A stretch of DNA of 8,306 bases from an uncultured Porphyromonas sp. (GCA_946222055.1 CAMIEW010000021.1:1-8306); one strand, 5' to 3'; positions 1 through 6,835 are shown, counted from the stretch's first letter. The notes: a model not told the origin generated them from the sequence alone. Numbers and translations are program-made.

Positions 1-536
1 CCTCCCCCGCCTCATTTATGCTCGTGGCATCGATGAATCCCTGCCCCTGCGGCAACTACAATAACCCTGCAAAGGACTGCACCTGCCTCCCCGGACAGAT
101 TTCCGCCTACCTCGGACGCCTCTCCGGTCCCCTACTCGACCGCATCGACATCCAGGTAGAGATCGTGCCGGTACCCTTCGAGGCGCTCTCGTCGCGAGAG
201 CCGGGCGAGTCAAGCGCCTCGATCCGTGAGCGAGTGCTAAGGGCGCGGGCGATACAGTCGGCGCGCTACAGGGATATCCCCGGCATCTACACCAACGCCC
301 AGATGACCCCCGCTCTGATGAAGGAGTACATCCACATCGACTCCGCCGGACGGGAGCTCCTCCGCCGCGCCATGGACCACTACGGTCTCTCAGCGCGCGC
401 CTACGATCGGATCCTCAAGGTGTCGCGCACCATCGCCGACCTGGAGGGATCGCCCGAGGTGCTGACCCACCACATCGGCGAGGCGGTCAATTACCGCAAG
501 CTCGACCGCAGCAGTTGGGGTGAAGTAAAGTCGTAA
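1..536 (+). CDS. YifB/ComM-family AAA+ Mg-chelatase-like protein, C-terminal part (5' end outside window)
   Basis: The frame is open from the first bases of the window (codons start at base 3) to a TAA at 534-536, giving about 177 residues of a family usually near 500. An in-frame ATG at base 18 lies inside a conserved stretch (SPASFMLVASMNPCPCG), so it is not the real start. Visible family marks are the cysteine-rich MNPCPCG followed about 10 residues later by CTC, then SGPLLDRIDIQVEIVPV, the end of the AAA+ core. The C-terminal helical Mg_chelatase_C region follows, including LSARAYDRILKVSRTIADLEGS. The Walker A and B motifs and the Lon-like N-terminal domain would lie upstream. ComM in naturally competent proteobacteria is a hexameric helicase for branch migration during DNA uptake; the role in Bacteroidota is less clear. 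aroE follows 15 bp after the stop, so co-transcription is likely. Family assignment is firm, exact function is not. Confidence 0.93.
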   Translation, partial: SPASFMLVASMNPCPCGNYNNPAKDCTCLPGQISAYLGRLSGPLLDRIDIQVEIVPVPFEALSSREPGESSASIRERVLRARAIQSARYRDIPGIYTNAQMTPALMKEYIHIDSAGRELLRRAMDHYGLSARAYDRILKVSRTIADLEGSPEVLTHHIGEAVNYRKLDRSSWGEVKS

Positions 537-551
537 TCGCTCCGGAAGGTG

Positions 552-1307
552 ATGAAAAAAGTCTACCACCTCGGCCTACTCGGACGCGACATCGGCTACA
601 GTCGGTCGCCGAAGCTCTTCGAAGAAATCTTCCGCCGCGAGGGCCTCCTCGGCTCCACTTACCGGCTCATCGATCGTCCCGAGGTGGAGCCCTTTGTCGC
701 CGAAGTTCGCCGAACCGACCACTGGGACGGATTCAACGTCACCACACCCTACAAGACCGCCATCATCCCCTACCTCGACCGGCTCGATCCGCTCGCATCG
801 GCAGTAGGCGCGGTCAATTGTGTCACCTGCCGGGAGGGGCTCCTCACAGGGTACAATACCGACGTGGAGGGCTTTGCCGCCTCCCTCCGCGAGGAGATCG
901 GTGCCGGTCCCCTGCCCTCCTCCGCCCTGATCCTCGGCAGCGGTGGCGCCTCCAGTGCTGTCCGTGTGGCGCTCGAGCAGCTGGGCATCCCCTCCGAGAC
1001 GGTATCGAGGAGCCGCGGACTCACCTACGACCACCTCACCGCGGAGCAGCTCGCCCGCACCCCACTAATCGTACATGCGACCCCGCTCGGCAGCGCCAAG
1101 TACCCCGGTGCCAAGCCTCCCCTACCCTACGACGCACTCCACCCGGGTCAACTGCTCATCGATCTCACCTATGAGCCGGAGGTGACCCCCTTCCTCGCAG
1201 AGGGTCAGGCGCACGGCTGCCGCACCGCCAATGGTCTGACGATGCTTTGCGCGCAGGCGGAGGCGGCCTGGTGCCACTTCCGGGACCAGTGCATCAGCGA
1301 GGCGTAG
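552..1307 (+). CDS. aroE: Shikimate dehydrogenase (NADP+)
   Basis: Reduces 3-dehydroshikimate to shikimate with NADPH, the fourth step of the shikimate pathway to chorismate and aromatic amino acids; cytosolic. Of 251 residues, the N-terminal substrate domain shows GYSRSPKLF (15-23, shikimate-binding serines), FNVTTPYK (61-68, with K68 as the expected catalytic lysine), VGAVNCV (85-91) and GYNTDVEGF (100-108, with D104 as catalytic partner). The nucleotide-binding domain has a glycine-rich GSGGASSA loop (129-136), SRSRG where many AroE proteins have NRT (151-155), HATPLG (175-180), and the closing YEPEVTPFL and NGLTMLCAQ segments (208-235). It is slightly shorter than the roughly 270 residues of E. 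coli AroE. A GTG at 549 directly precedes the ATG at 552. I prefer the ATG because GTG would only add one extra Met, and GGAAGG (544-549) is too close to judge either start. It sits 15 bp behind the yifB-like gene and probably shares its transcript. Confidence 0.95.
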   Translation: MKKVYHLGLLGRDIGYSRSPKLFEEIFRREGLLGSTYRLIDRPEVEPFVAEVRRTDHWDGFNVTTPYKTAIIPYLDRLDPLASAVGAVNCVTCREGLLTGYNTDVEGFAASLREEIGAGPLPSSALILGSGGASSAVRVALEQLGIPSETVSRSRGLTYDHLTAEQLARTPLIVHATPLGSAKYPGAKPPLPYDALHPGQLLIDLTYEPEVTPFLAEGQAHGCRTANGLTMLCAQAEAAWCHFRDQCISEA

Positions 1308-1354
1308 TCCATCCCTTTCCCCTTCCCTCAGACACCGTATCCACGAGGTCTAAA

Positions 1355-1438
1355 ACTATTATCGGGTTTAGTTGCAACTAAACCCGATAATAGATTTCAC
1401 TAATACCGGTAATAGTCTCCACTAATACCGGTATTAGT
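1355..1438. repeat. Array of four 18-bp dyad units at exact 22-bp period
   Basis: Four related units start at 1355, 1377, 1399 and 1421, separated by 4-bp spacers TGCA, TTTC and CTCC. Unit 1 is ACTATTATCGGGTTTAGT, unit 2 ACTAAACCCGATAATAGA, unit 3 ACTAATACCGGTAATAGT and unit 4 ACTAATACCGGTATTAGT. Unit 4 is a perfect palindrome and unit 3 differs from one by a single pair. Units 1 and 2 are poor palindromes by themselves but are exact reverse complements of each other, making a perfect 38-bp palindrome over 1356-1393. The array lies between aroE and the promoter-like -7 element of the division operon. No fifth unit is recognisable on either side. Possible roles are cooperative operator sites on one helix face (22 bp is about two turns), paired RNA hairpins in an aroE 3' end, or a dispersed intergenic repeat. 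The sequence alone does not choose among them. Confidence 0.9.
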
Positions 1439-1440
1439 TG

Positions 1441-1465
1441 GCAAGGCATTTTGGGCAAAACTTGC
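1441..1465 (+). other. Small imperfect hairpin between the dyad array and the promoter element
   Basis: GCAAG (1441-1445) pairs with CTTGC (1461-1465), and TTTT (1449-1452) pairs with AAAA (1457-1460). A three-base bulge GCA (1446-1448) and a four-base loop GGGC lie in between. No T-run follows, so it is not an intrinsic terminator. It may be chance structure. Confidence 0.35.
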
Positions 1466-1490
1466 GGAGCATATTATGAAGTGAAATCGG

Positions 1491-1498
1491 TACCTTTG
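1491..1498 (+). promoter_or_regulatory. Bacteroidota -7 promoter element (TACCTTTG) for the ftsL-murD block
   Basis: TACCTTTG matches the Bacteroidota primary sigma factor -7 consensus TAnnTTTG exactly and lies 16 bp before the ftsL-like start codon. Transcription would begin a few bases downstream, leaving a leader of only about 10 nt. No good -33 TTTG sits at the usual 19-20 bp spacing; the nearest TTG, at 1462-1464, is about 26 bp away. The dyad array ends 52 bp upstream, a plausible place for a regulator to act. The call rests on the -7 match and the position. Confidence 0.55.
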
Positions 1499-1514
1499 CT
1501 CAAAGTAGAATAAG

Positions 1515-1877
1515 ATGGAGAGGAATCGGCAGAAGAAGCCCAAGTTTAAGCTCAATCGTCAGACCTTCCTGGATCGCTTAGGCGACTTCTGGGAGGGGAA
1601 GTACTTGGTTCGCTCGATGAACACCCGCACCCTGAGATGGGTGGTGGCGGTGGCACTCTTCTGTCTCGTCAGTATCTTCAATTCGTACCACAGCCTGAGA
1701 CAGAAGAGCAAGGTGGACCGACTGGATCGCGAGATCACCGAGCTGAGGATGGAGTACGTCTCTACCTCGTCGACGCTGATGGGTGCGAGGCGCCTCTCAG
1801 CCATAGAGAGCCGCGTCAGTGAGGAAGGACTGGAGATCTCTATCCCTAAGAATCCTCCCATCATCATCGACCGATAA
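1515..1877 (+). CDS. ftsL: FtsL-like cell division protein (Bacteroidota type)
   Basis: A 120-residue bitopic inner-membrane protein. It has a basic cytoplasmic N-terminus (MERNRQKKPKFKLNRQ), one hydrophobic segment at about residues 42-57 (WVVAVALFCLVSIFN) and then a charged heptad-like helix at about 60-85 (LRQKSKVDRLDREITELRME) suited to a periplasmic coiled coil. The tail ends in a Pro/Ile-rich segment. Size, topology and position directly before ftsI fit FtsL, which with FtsB and FtsQ activates the FtsWI septal synthase. Sequence conservation in FtsL is low, so the assignment rests on architecture and synteny. No Shine-Dalgarno sequence precedes the ATG at 1515, as is usual in this phylum. 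It is the first gene behind the predicted promoter, and ftsI follows after 21 bp. Confidence 0.85.
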   Translation: MERNRQKKPKFKLNRQTFLDRLGDFWEGKYLVRSMNTRTLRWVVAVALFCLVSIFNSYHSLRQKSKVDRLDREITELRMEYVSTSSTLMGARRLSAIESRVSEEGLEISIPKNPPIIIDR

Positions 1878-1898
1878 CCGGTGGGAGATGTGATATAG

Positions 1899-4061
1899 AT
1901 GGTGGAAGAGACAGAGCAGAAGCTATCCAAGCAGGAGCAGCAGAAGAGACACAGACTGCGACAGTCCTACCGGACCTATATGCTGATCGGTGGGGCGCTC
2001 CTGGTGGCTGGTCTGATCATATTTGGTAAGACGCTGGTGACGGCGACCACCGACGCACCGGCGTGGAATAAGCTCAATGCCAACATGCGTCGCGCCAATC
2101 AGCCCTCGCAGCCACTCCGGGGAAATATCTACTCCGACGAGGACCACCCGCTGGCGATCAGCGTCCCCTACTACGACACCCGCATAGACTTCCGCGCGGG
2201 AGGCTTCGTGGACAGCCTCTTTACCAATAATGTAGACAGCCTCGCCTACCACCTCTCCCGACTCCTCAAGGACCGCTCCGCCGCCAGCTACCGACAGCAT
2301 CTGATGCAGGGGTACAATAAGCGGAGTCGCTCCTGGCGCGTCGCCACCCGCGAGGTGACCCACAGCGAGCTGCAGGAGATGCTTCGGATGCCCTACCTCC
2401 GCACCCGCAATCGGAATGTCTCCGGCTTCACCACCTCCCGATACATCCGCCGCATCCGACCCTACGGTTCGCTCGCCCAGCGCACCATCGGCAGTCTCCG
2501 GCGCGACCCCGACAGCCTCGGCATCACGCACGGCAATAGCGGTCTGGAGCTCGCCTTCGACTCCGTCCTCTGCGGGAAGCAGGGACTGGACGCCTTCATC
2601 TTTGTCCCCCCACGCTGGATCCGTGATCCGATCAAGCTGCCGACCAATGGCATGAGCGTCTACACGACGATCAATGTCACCATACAGGACATCACCGAGC
2701 GGGCGCTCCGCAGCGCCCTCGAGGAGTATGGCGGCACCTGGGCTTGCGCCATCGTCATGGAGGTGGCGACGGGACAGATCAAGGCGCTCTCCAATCTCGA
2801 CATGGCAGGCGAGGGACACTACATCGAGCGAACCAATCACGCGCTGGCGGATCTGCTGGAGCCGGGATCGACCTTCAAGGCTATCTCCATGCTCGCCGCA
2901 CTCGATGAGGGCTACGTCACACCGAGCGACACCGTCGACACCGGCAGCGGCCGCTACACCTACCGCAAGGGGCTGACGATTGTGGACTGGAAGGGGGGAG
3001 GCTTCGGCCGGGTCACGGTGCGGGAGGCGATGTATCAGTCCTCCAATATCGGCGTCGCTAAGACAGTGCTGAGGGGATTTGAGAAGCGGCCGGAGGACTT
3101 CTACAATAAGCTGATGGGGATGAACATCTTCTCTCCCATTCGTCTGGAGATCCCCGGCACCGCCGTCGCCCGCGTGGCGGACATCAAGGACTGGGGACCG
3201 GGGACCCTGCCGTGGGTCTCCTTTGGCTACAGTGTGCAGATGCCGCCGATCTACACGCTCCGATTCTTCAATGCCGTCGCCAATGGCGGTAAGATGATGG
3301 AGCCCTATCTCGTCTCTCGCGTCACCGGCGACGGCGGCACCTACTACGAGCGCGAGCCGGAGGTGATCAATAAGCAGATCGCCGGGCGGGCGGCGATAGA
3401 CTCCCTACAGAGCATCCTGAGGGGTGTCGTGATCCAGGGAACGGGGAAGCGGATCAATACACCCAACGTGACCGTCTCCGGTAAGTCCGGTACCGCCCAG
3501 TGCATCGACGCGGCGGGACGGTATATGAATAATCGCCACCGCTACTCCTTTGCTGCCTACTTCCCGGCCGAGAAGCCGAAGTACTCCTGTATGGTGGTGA
3601 TCAATGCGCCCTACAAGGGCAATATCTCCCTCTCTCCCGGGGCGGTGATCCGCAGCATCGCCGAGCAGGTGAGCGCCACACAGCATAAGATTCGCCTGAG
3701 CGAGGTAGAGAGCGACTCGACAGCCGTCTTTACCCACGTCATGGGCGGAGGACTGCGCAGCGGCGTGGAGCAGGCGGCGCACGTAACCGGGGTCAAGCGG
3801 CCCAAGGGGAGCGCCGACTGGGTCGGCTATCATGCCGAGGACAGTCTCCGGCGCCTCAGCGACCTGAGCATCCGGATGAATACGATGCCCAACGTCGTCG
3901 GCATGGCCACCTCTGATGCGCTTTACCTCTGTGAGACCCTCGGGCTGAGGGTCAGTTGCAGCGGTCGGGGAGGGTACATCACCCACCAGTCCCTCTCTCC
4001 CGGTACGGCACTGAAGGGTGGGGGAGCGATCCGTCTCACCCTGGGGGAGCCTAAGAATTAA
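1899..4061 (+). CDS. ftsI: Class B penicillin-binding protein, septal transpeptidase PBP3/FtsI with C-terminal PASTA domain
   Basis: Cross-links peptidoglycan at the division septum by D,D-transpeptidation, in complex with FtsW and the FtsL-like partner. The 720 residues comprise a basic N-terminal tail, one membrane anchor at about 27-43 and a PBP dimer domain from about 73 (LRGNIYSD, the class B RGxIxD-like start) to about 240. The transpeptidase domain spans about 255-590. The catalytic motifs are S324-T-F-K327 (nucleophile and base), S381-S-N383 and K529-S-G-T532. GYSVQMPPIYTLRFFNA (444-460) is also typical. After a linker (about 595-660), a single PASTA-like domain occupies about 662-716, opening with MPNVVGMATSDAL and closing with LSPGTALKGGGAIRLTLG. 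Length and the PASTA end match Bacteroidota FtsI, which is longer than the 588 residues of E. coli. All catalytic residues are present. It lies 21 bp after ftsL and 26 bp before murE. Confidence 0.96.
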   Translation: MVEETEQKLSKQEQQKRHRLRQSYRTYMLIGGALLVAGLIIFGKTLVTATTDAPAWNKLNANMRRANQPSQPLRGNIYSDEDHPLAISVPYYDTRIDFRAGGFVDSLFTNNVDSLAYHLSRLLKDRSAASYRQHLMQGYNKRSRSWRVATREVTHSELQEMLRMPYLRTRNRNVSGFTTSRYIRRIRPYGSLAQRTIGSLRRDPDSLGITHGNSGLELAFDSVLCGKQGLDAFIFVPPRWIRDPIKLPTNGMSVYTTINVTIQDITERALRSALEEYGGTWACAIVMEVATGQIKALSNLDMAGEGHYIERTNHALADLLEPGSTFKAISMLAALDEGYVTPSDTVDTGSGRYTYRKGLTIVDWKGGGFGRVTVREAMYQSSNIGVAKTVLRGFEKRPEDFYNKLMGMNIFSPIRLEIPGTAVARVADIKDWGPGTLPWVSFGYSVQMPPIYTLRFFNAVANGGKMMEPYLVSRVTGDGGTYYEREPEVINKQIAGRAAIDSLQSILRGVVIQGTGKRINTPNVTVSGKSGTAQCIDAAGRYMNNRHRYSFAAYFPAEKPKYSCMVVINAPYKGNISLSPGAVIRSIAEQVSATQHKIRLSEVESDSTAVFTHVMGGGLRSGVEQAAHVTGVKRPKGSADWVGYHAEDSLRRLSDLSIRMNTMPNVVGMATSDALYLCETLGLRVSCSGRGGYITHQSLSPGTALKGGGAIRLTLGEPKN

Positions 4062-4087
4062 ATCATCACTTTATCTCACAATAGGTA

Positions 4088-5560
4088 ATGAAACTCAGTA
4101 AAATCATGCGGGGCGTCCCCCACGAGCTGATCGCCGGGGAGGACAGCATCGAGATCGGGCAGATCTGCTCCGACTCGCGCTCCGTGGGCAAGGGGGACCT
4201 CTTCGTCGCCCTGCGCGGTCTGGTGACCGATGGACACCGATTCATCGACCAGGCACTCGACCGCGGTGCCGCAGCGGTCATCTGTGAGACCGTCCCCGAC
4301 GAGTATCGCCCCGGGATCGCCTATATACGCGTCGAGCATACCGACGTGATCCTGGGGGATGTGGCGGCCAATCTATACGACCACCCGTCCGACAAGCTCC
4401 GCCTCGTCGGCGTCACCGGGACCAATGGTAAGACCACCATTGCCACGCTCCTCTATGAGCTCTTCCGCAAGCTGGGCTACCGGGTCGGGCTGATCTCCAC
4501 CGTCTGCGTCCGCATCGATGATGAGACGACACCGAGCCACCTCACCACTCCCGACGCACTGACGCTCCAGAGATACCTCCACGAGATGGTGGAGGCGGGC
4601 TGCAGCTACGCCTTCATGGAGGTCTCGTCCATTGCAATCCACCAGCACCGGATCGGTGGAACCACCTTCGCCGGAGGGATCTTCACGAATCTCACGAGGG
4701 ATCACCTCGACTACCATAAGACCTTTGCCAATTACCTCCGAGCCAAGCAGATCTTCTTCGACGAACTGCCGGCGGAAGCCTTTGCCCTCACCAACCTCGA
4801 CGAGACGAATGGGATGGTGATGGTGCAAAATACCCGCGCCCAGGTACACACCTACGCGCTCAAGCGGAGTGCCGACTATAAGGGACGGCTCCTCGAGGAG
4901 CATCTCGACGGGACGGATCTGATCATCGACGGGGAGGAGATCTCTGTGCGACTGGTCGGCGCCTTCAATGCCTACAACCTCCTCGCCGTCTACGGCACGG
5001 CGCGACTGCTCGGGGCACCAAAGGAGGAGACCCTCCGCCAGATCAGCACCCTCACAGCGGTGACGGGACGCTTCCAGACCCTCGCCTCCAAGCGGGGATA
5101 CTATGCCGTGGTCGACTTTGCTCACACGCCCGATGCGCTGGACAACGTCCTCACCACGCTTACCGACCTGCAGCGAGTCCACCACGGACGTGTCATCACC
5201 GTTGTGGGAGCGGGAGGGCACCGCGACAAGGGCAAGCGACCGATCATGGCCGCCACCGCAGCGAAGTACTCCGACCTGCTGATCCTCACGTCGGACAACC
5301 CCCGCGACGAGGACCCGCGGCAGATCCTCGAGGACCTCTGCGAGGGACTCTCGCAGGAGCAGCTCGCCTCCACGCTCCGCCTCGTGGACCGACGGGAGGC
5401 GATCCGCACCGCCTGCACCATGGCTCAGCCGGGAGACATCATCCTCATCGCCGGCAAGGGACACGAGACCTACCAGGAGATCAATGGGGTACGGCACCAC
5501 TTCAGCGACGTGGAGGAGGTGCACCGCGTCTTTGAGGACGAGGAACGCAGGAGCGAGTAG
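4088..5560 (+). CDS. murE: UDP-MurNAc-tripeptide synthetase (diamino acid-adding ligase)
   Basis: Uses ATP to add the diamino acid to UDP-MurNAc-L-Ala-D-Glu, the third peptide residue of the peptidoglycan precursor; cytosolic. At 490 residues it is normal for the family. Domain 1 (UDP binding) has CSDSRSVGKGDLFVAL (27-42). Domain 2 starts at about 106 with the ATP loop VTGTNGKTT (109-117), then TTPDALTLQ (153-161), MEVSS (177-181), FTNLTRDHLDYH (199-210) and the lysine expected to be carbamylated, K220 (RAKQIFFD). Domain 3 has TGRFQ, FAHTPDAL (344-351), GAGGHRDKGKRP (374-385), DNPR (403-406) and GKGHE (456-460). DNPR is the motif linked to diaminopimelate rather than lysine. One oddity is Ile at 182 where MurE proteins usually have SSH. 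It starts at an ATG without a Shine-Dalgarno, 26 bp after ftsI, and mraY begins 3 bp after its stop. Confidence 0.96.
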   Translation: MKLSKIMRGVPHELIAGEDSIEIGQICSDSRSVGKGDLFVALRGLVTDGHRFIDQALDRGAAAVICETVPDEYRPGIAYIRVEHTDVILGDVAANLYDHPSDKLRLVGVTGTNGKTTIATLLYELFRKLGYRVGLISTVCVRIDDETTPSHLTTPDALTLQRYLHEMVEAGCSYAFMEVSSIAIHQHRIGGTTFAGGIFTNLTRDHLDYHKTFANYLRAKQIFFDELPAEAFALTNLDETNGMVMVQNTRAQVHTYALKRSADYKGRLLEEHLDGTDLIIDGEEISVRLVGAFNAYNLLAVYGTARLLGAPKEETLRQISTLTAVTGRFQTLASKRGYYAVVDFAHTPDALDNVLTTLTDLQRVHHGRVITVVGAGGHRDKGKRPIMAATAAKYSDLLILTSDNPRDEDPRQILEDLCEGLSQEQLASTLRLVDRREAIRTACTMAQPGDIILIAGKGHETYQEINGVRHHFSDVEEVHRVFEDEERRSE

Positions 5561-5563
5561 CCT

Positions 5564-6829
5564 ATGCTGTACTACCTCTTCGACTACTTTGCTGAGCAAA
5601 ACCTCCGCTGGTCGGCGGTATTCAATTACGTCAGCACCCGCGCCACCTTTGCCGTCATCGTCAGCCTGATCGTCTCCATCGTCATCGGCCGCCAGATCAT
5701 CACCCTCCTGAGGGAGAAGCAGATCAGTGACGCCGTACGACCCTACACCATCGAGGGCATGCTCTCCAAGAAGGGCACCCCCACGATGGGCGGGCTGATC
5801 ATCCTCGCAGCCATCCTGATCCCGACACTGCTCTTCTGTCGGCTCGACAACATCTACATCATCCTGATGATCATCGCCACGCTCTGGCTCGGCGGGCTCG
5901 GCTTTGCGGACGACTACATCAAGGTATTTAAGAAAAATAAGGAGGGTCTCGCCGGCCGCTACAAGCTCATCGCCCAGATGGGTCTCGGCGTGCTGGTGGC
6001 GCTCGTCTTCCTCACCTCCCCGGCGGTGGTGATCAAGGAGAATGCCCGCCAGGTGCTGGAGGAGGGTAGGGTGGTGACCGAGTTTGCCACCGTAGAGACG
6101 CAGTCCCTCCAGACCACGATCCCCTTCGTCAAGGGGCACAACCTTGACTACTCCGCCATCGCGCCGTGGCTCGGGATAGGGCAGAATAGTGAGCTATTCA
6201 CCATCATCTTTGTCAGTCTCCTCTTCGTCTTCATCGTGATGGCGGTCTCCAATGGCGCCAACCTCACCGACGGGCTCGACGGCCTCTGCACCGGCTCCTC
6301 TGCGATCATCGGTGTGGTGCTGGGGATCCTCGCCTACATCTCCTCCCATATTGAGATGGCAGCGTACTTCAACGTCATGTTCATCCCCGGAGCGGAGGAG
6401 CTGGTCGTCTTTGCTGCCGCCTTCATTGGTGCGACTGCGGGCTTCTTATGGTTCAATTCGTTCCCCGCACAGATCTTCATGGGCGACACCGGGAGCCTGA
6501 CGCTCGGCGGCATCATCGCCATCTTTGCCATCGTGATCCGCAAGGAGCTGCTCCTACCGATCCTCTGCGGCGTCTTCCTCGTGGAGACGCTCTCGGTGAT
6601 CATCCAGACCACCTACTTCCGATACACCAAGCGACGCACCGGCGTGGGGAAGAGGGTCTTCAAGATGACCCCCCTCCACCACCACTACCAGAAGCCCGGT
6701 GACGGCAGCATAGATGCCCTCCTGCAGCGACCCTACCGACCGATTCCGGAGGCGAAGATCACCACCCGTTTCTGGCTCATAGGCATCGTGCTGGCGGTGC
6801 TGACGATTGCGACACTTAAGTTCAGATAA
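5564..6829 (+). CDS. mraY: Phospho-MurNAc-pentapeptide transferase (lipid I synthase)
   Basis: Transfers phospho-MurNAc-pentapeptide from UDP to undecaprenyl phosphate, making lipid I at the inner membrane. The protein is polytopic with many hydrophobic segments (for example about 29-48, 76-92, 97-114, 137-152, 211-229, 244-260, 281-297, 313-325, 331-349 and 402-418). Diagnostic motifs are KKGTPTMGG (69-77), the catalytic aspartates in FADDYIK (D116, D117), SNGANLTDGLDG (229-240, with D236 and D239), FMGDTGSLTLGG (305-316) and MTPLHHHYQ (368-376). At 421 residues it is about 60 longer than E. coli MraY (360). The extra length lies mainly in an extramembrane loop at about 155-208 and in an insertion of about 15 residues between HHHYQ and the last membrane segment (about 377-397). 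It follows murE after 3 bp and precedes murD by 6 bp, so translational coupling is plausible. Confidence 0.97.
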   Translation: MLYYLFDYFAEQNLRWSAVFNYVSTRATFAVIVSLIVSIVIGRQIITLLREKQISDAVRPYTIEGMLSKKGTPTMGGLIILAAILIPTLLFCRLDNIYIILMIIATLWLGGLGFADDYIKVFKKNKEGLAGRYKLIAQMGLGVLVALVFLTSPAVVIKENARQVLEEGRVVTEFATVETQSLQTTIPFVKGHNLDYSAIAPWLGIGQNSELFTIIFVSLLFVFIVMAVSNGANLTDGLDGLCTGSSAIIGVVLGILAYISSHIEMAAYFNVMFIPGAEELVVFAAAFIGATAGFLWFNSFPAQIFMGDTGSLTLGGIIAIFAIVIRKELLLPILCGVFLVETLSVIIQTTYFRYTKRRTGVGKRVFKMTPLHHHYQKPGDGSIDALLQRPYRPIPEAKITTRFWLIGIVLAVLTIATLKFR

Positions 6830-6835
6830 TATAGT

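Noticed and set aside
549..551. GTG as the aroE start codon
   Set aside because: It adds one residue before an ATG at 552 followed by a normal AroE N-terminus; nothing favours the rarer codon.
1356..1397. Intrinsic terminator for aroE
   Set aside because: The stem is long and perfect but AT-rich, and only ATTTC follows, with no T-run. It might still act as an RNA 3' end structure, so it is kept as a repeat rather than a terminator.
1355..1438. CRISPR-like array
   Set aside because: Units are 18 bp, spacers are only 4 bp, units differ from each other, and no cas genes are present.
1441..1514. MraZ-type TGGG direct-repeat operator in front of ftsL
   Set aside because: Only one TGGG (1452-1455) is present, with no copies at the regular spacing MraZ boxes show.
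1923..2840. Minus-strand open frame of 305 codons antisense to ftsI
   Set aside because: Same composition effect; fully covered by the FtsI membrane anchor, dimer domain and start of the transpeptidase domain on the + strand.
4373..6139. Long minus-strand open frame (588 codons) across murE and mraY
   Set aside because: It is antisense to two clearly conserved genes and spans their junction. Its product is rich in Asp, Glu, Gly and Val without recognisable motifs, a common by-product of GC-rich third positions.
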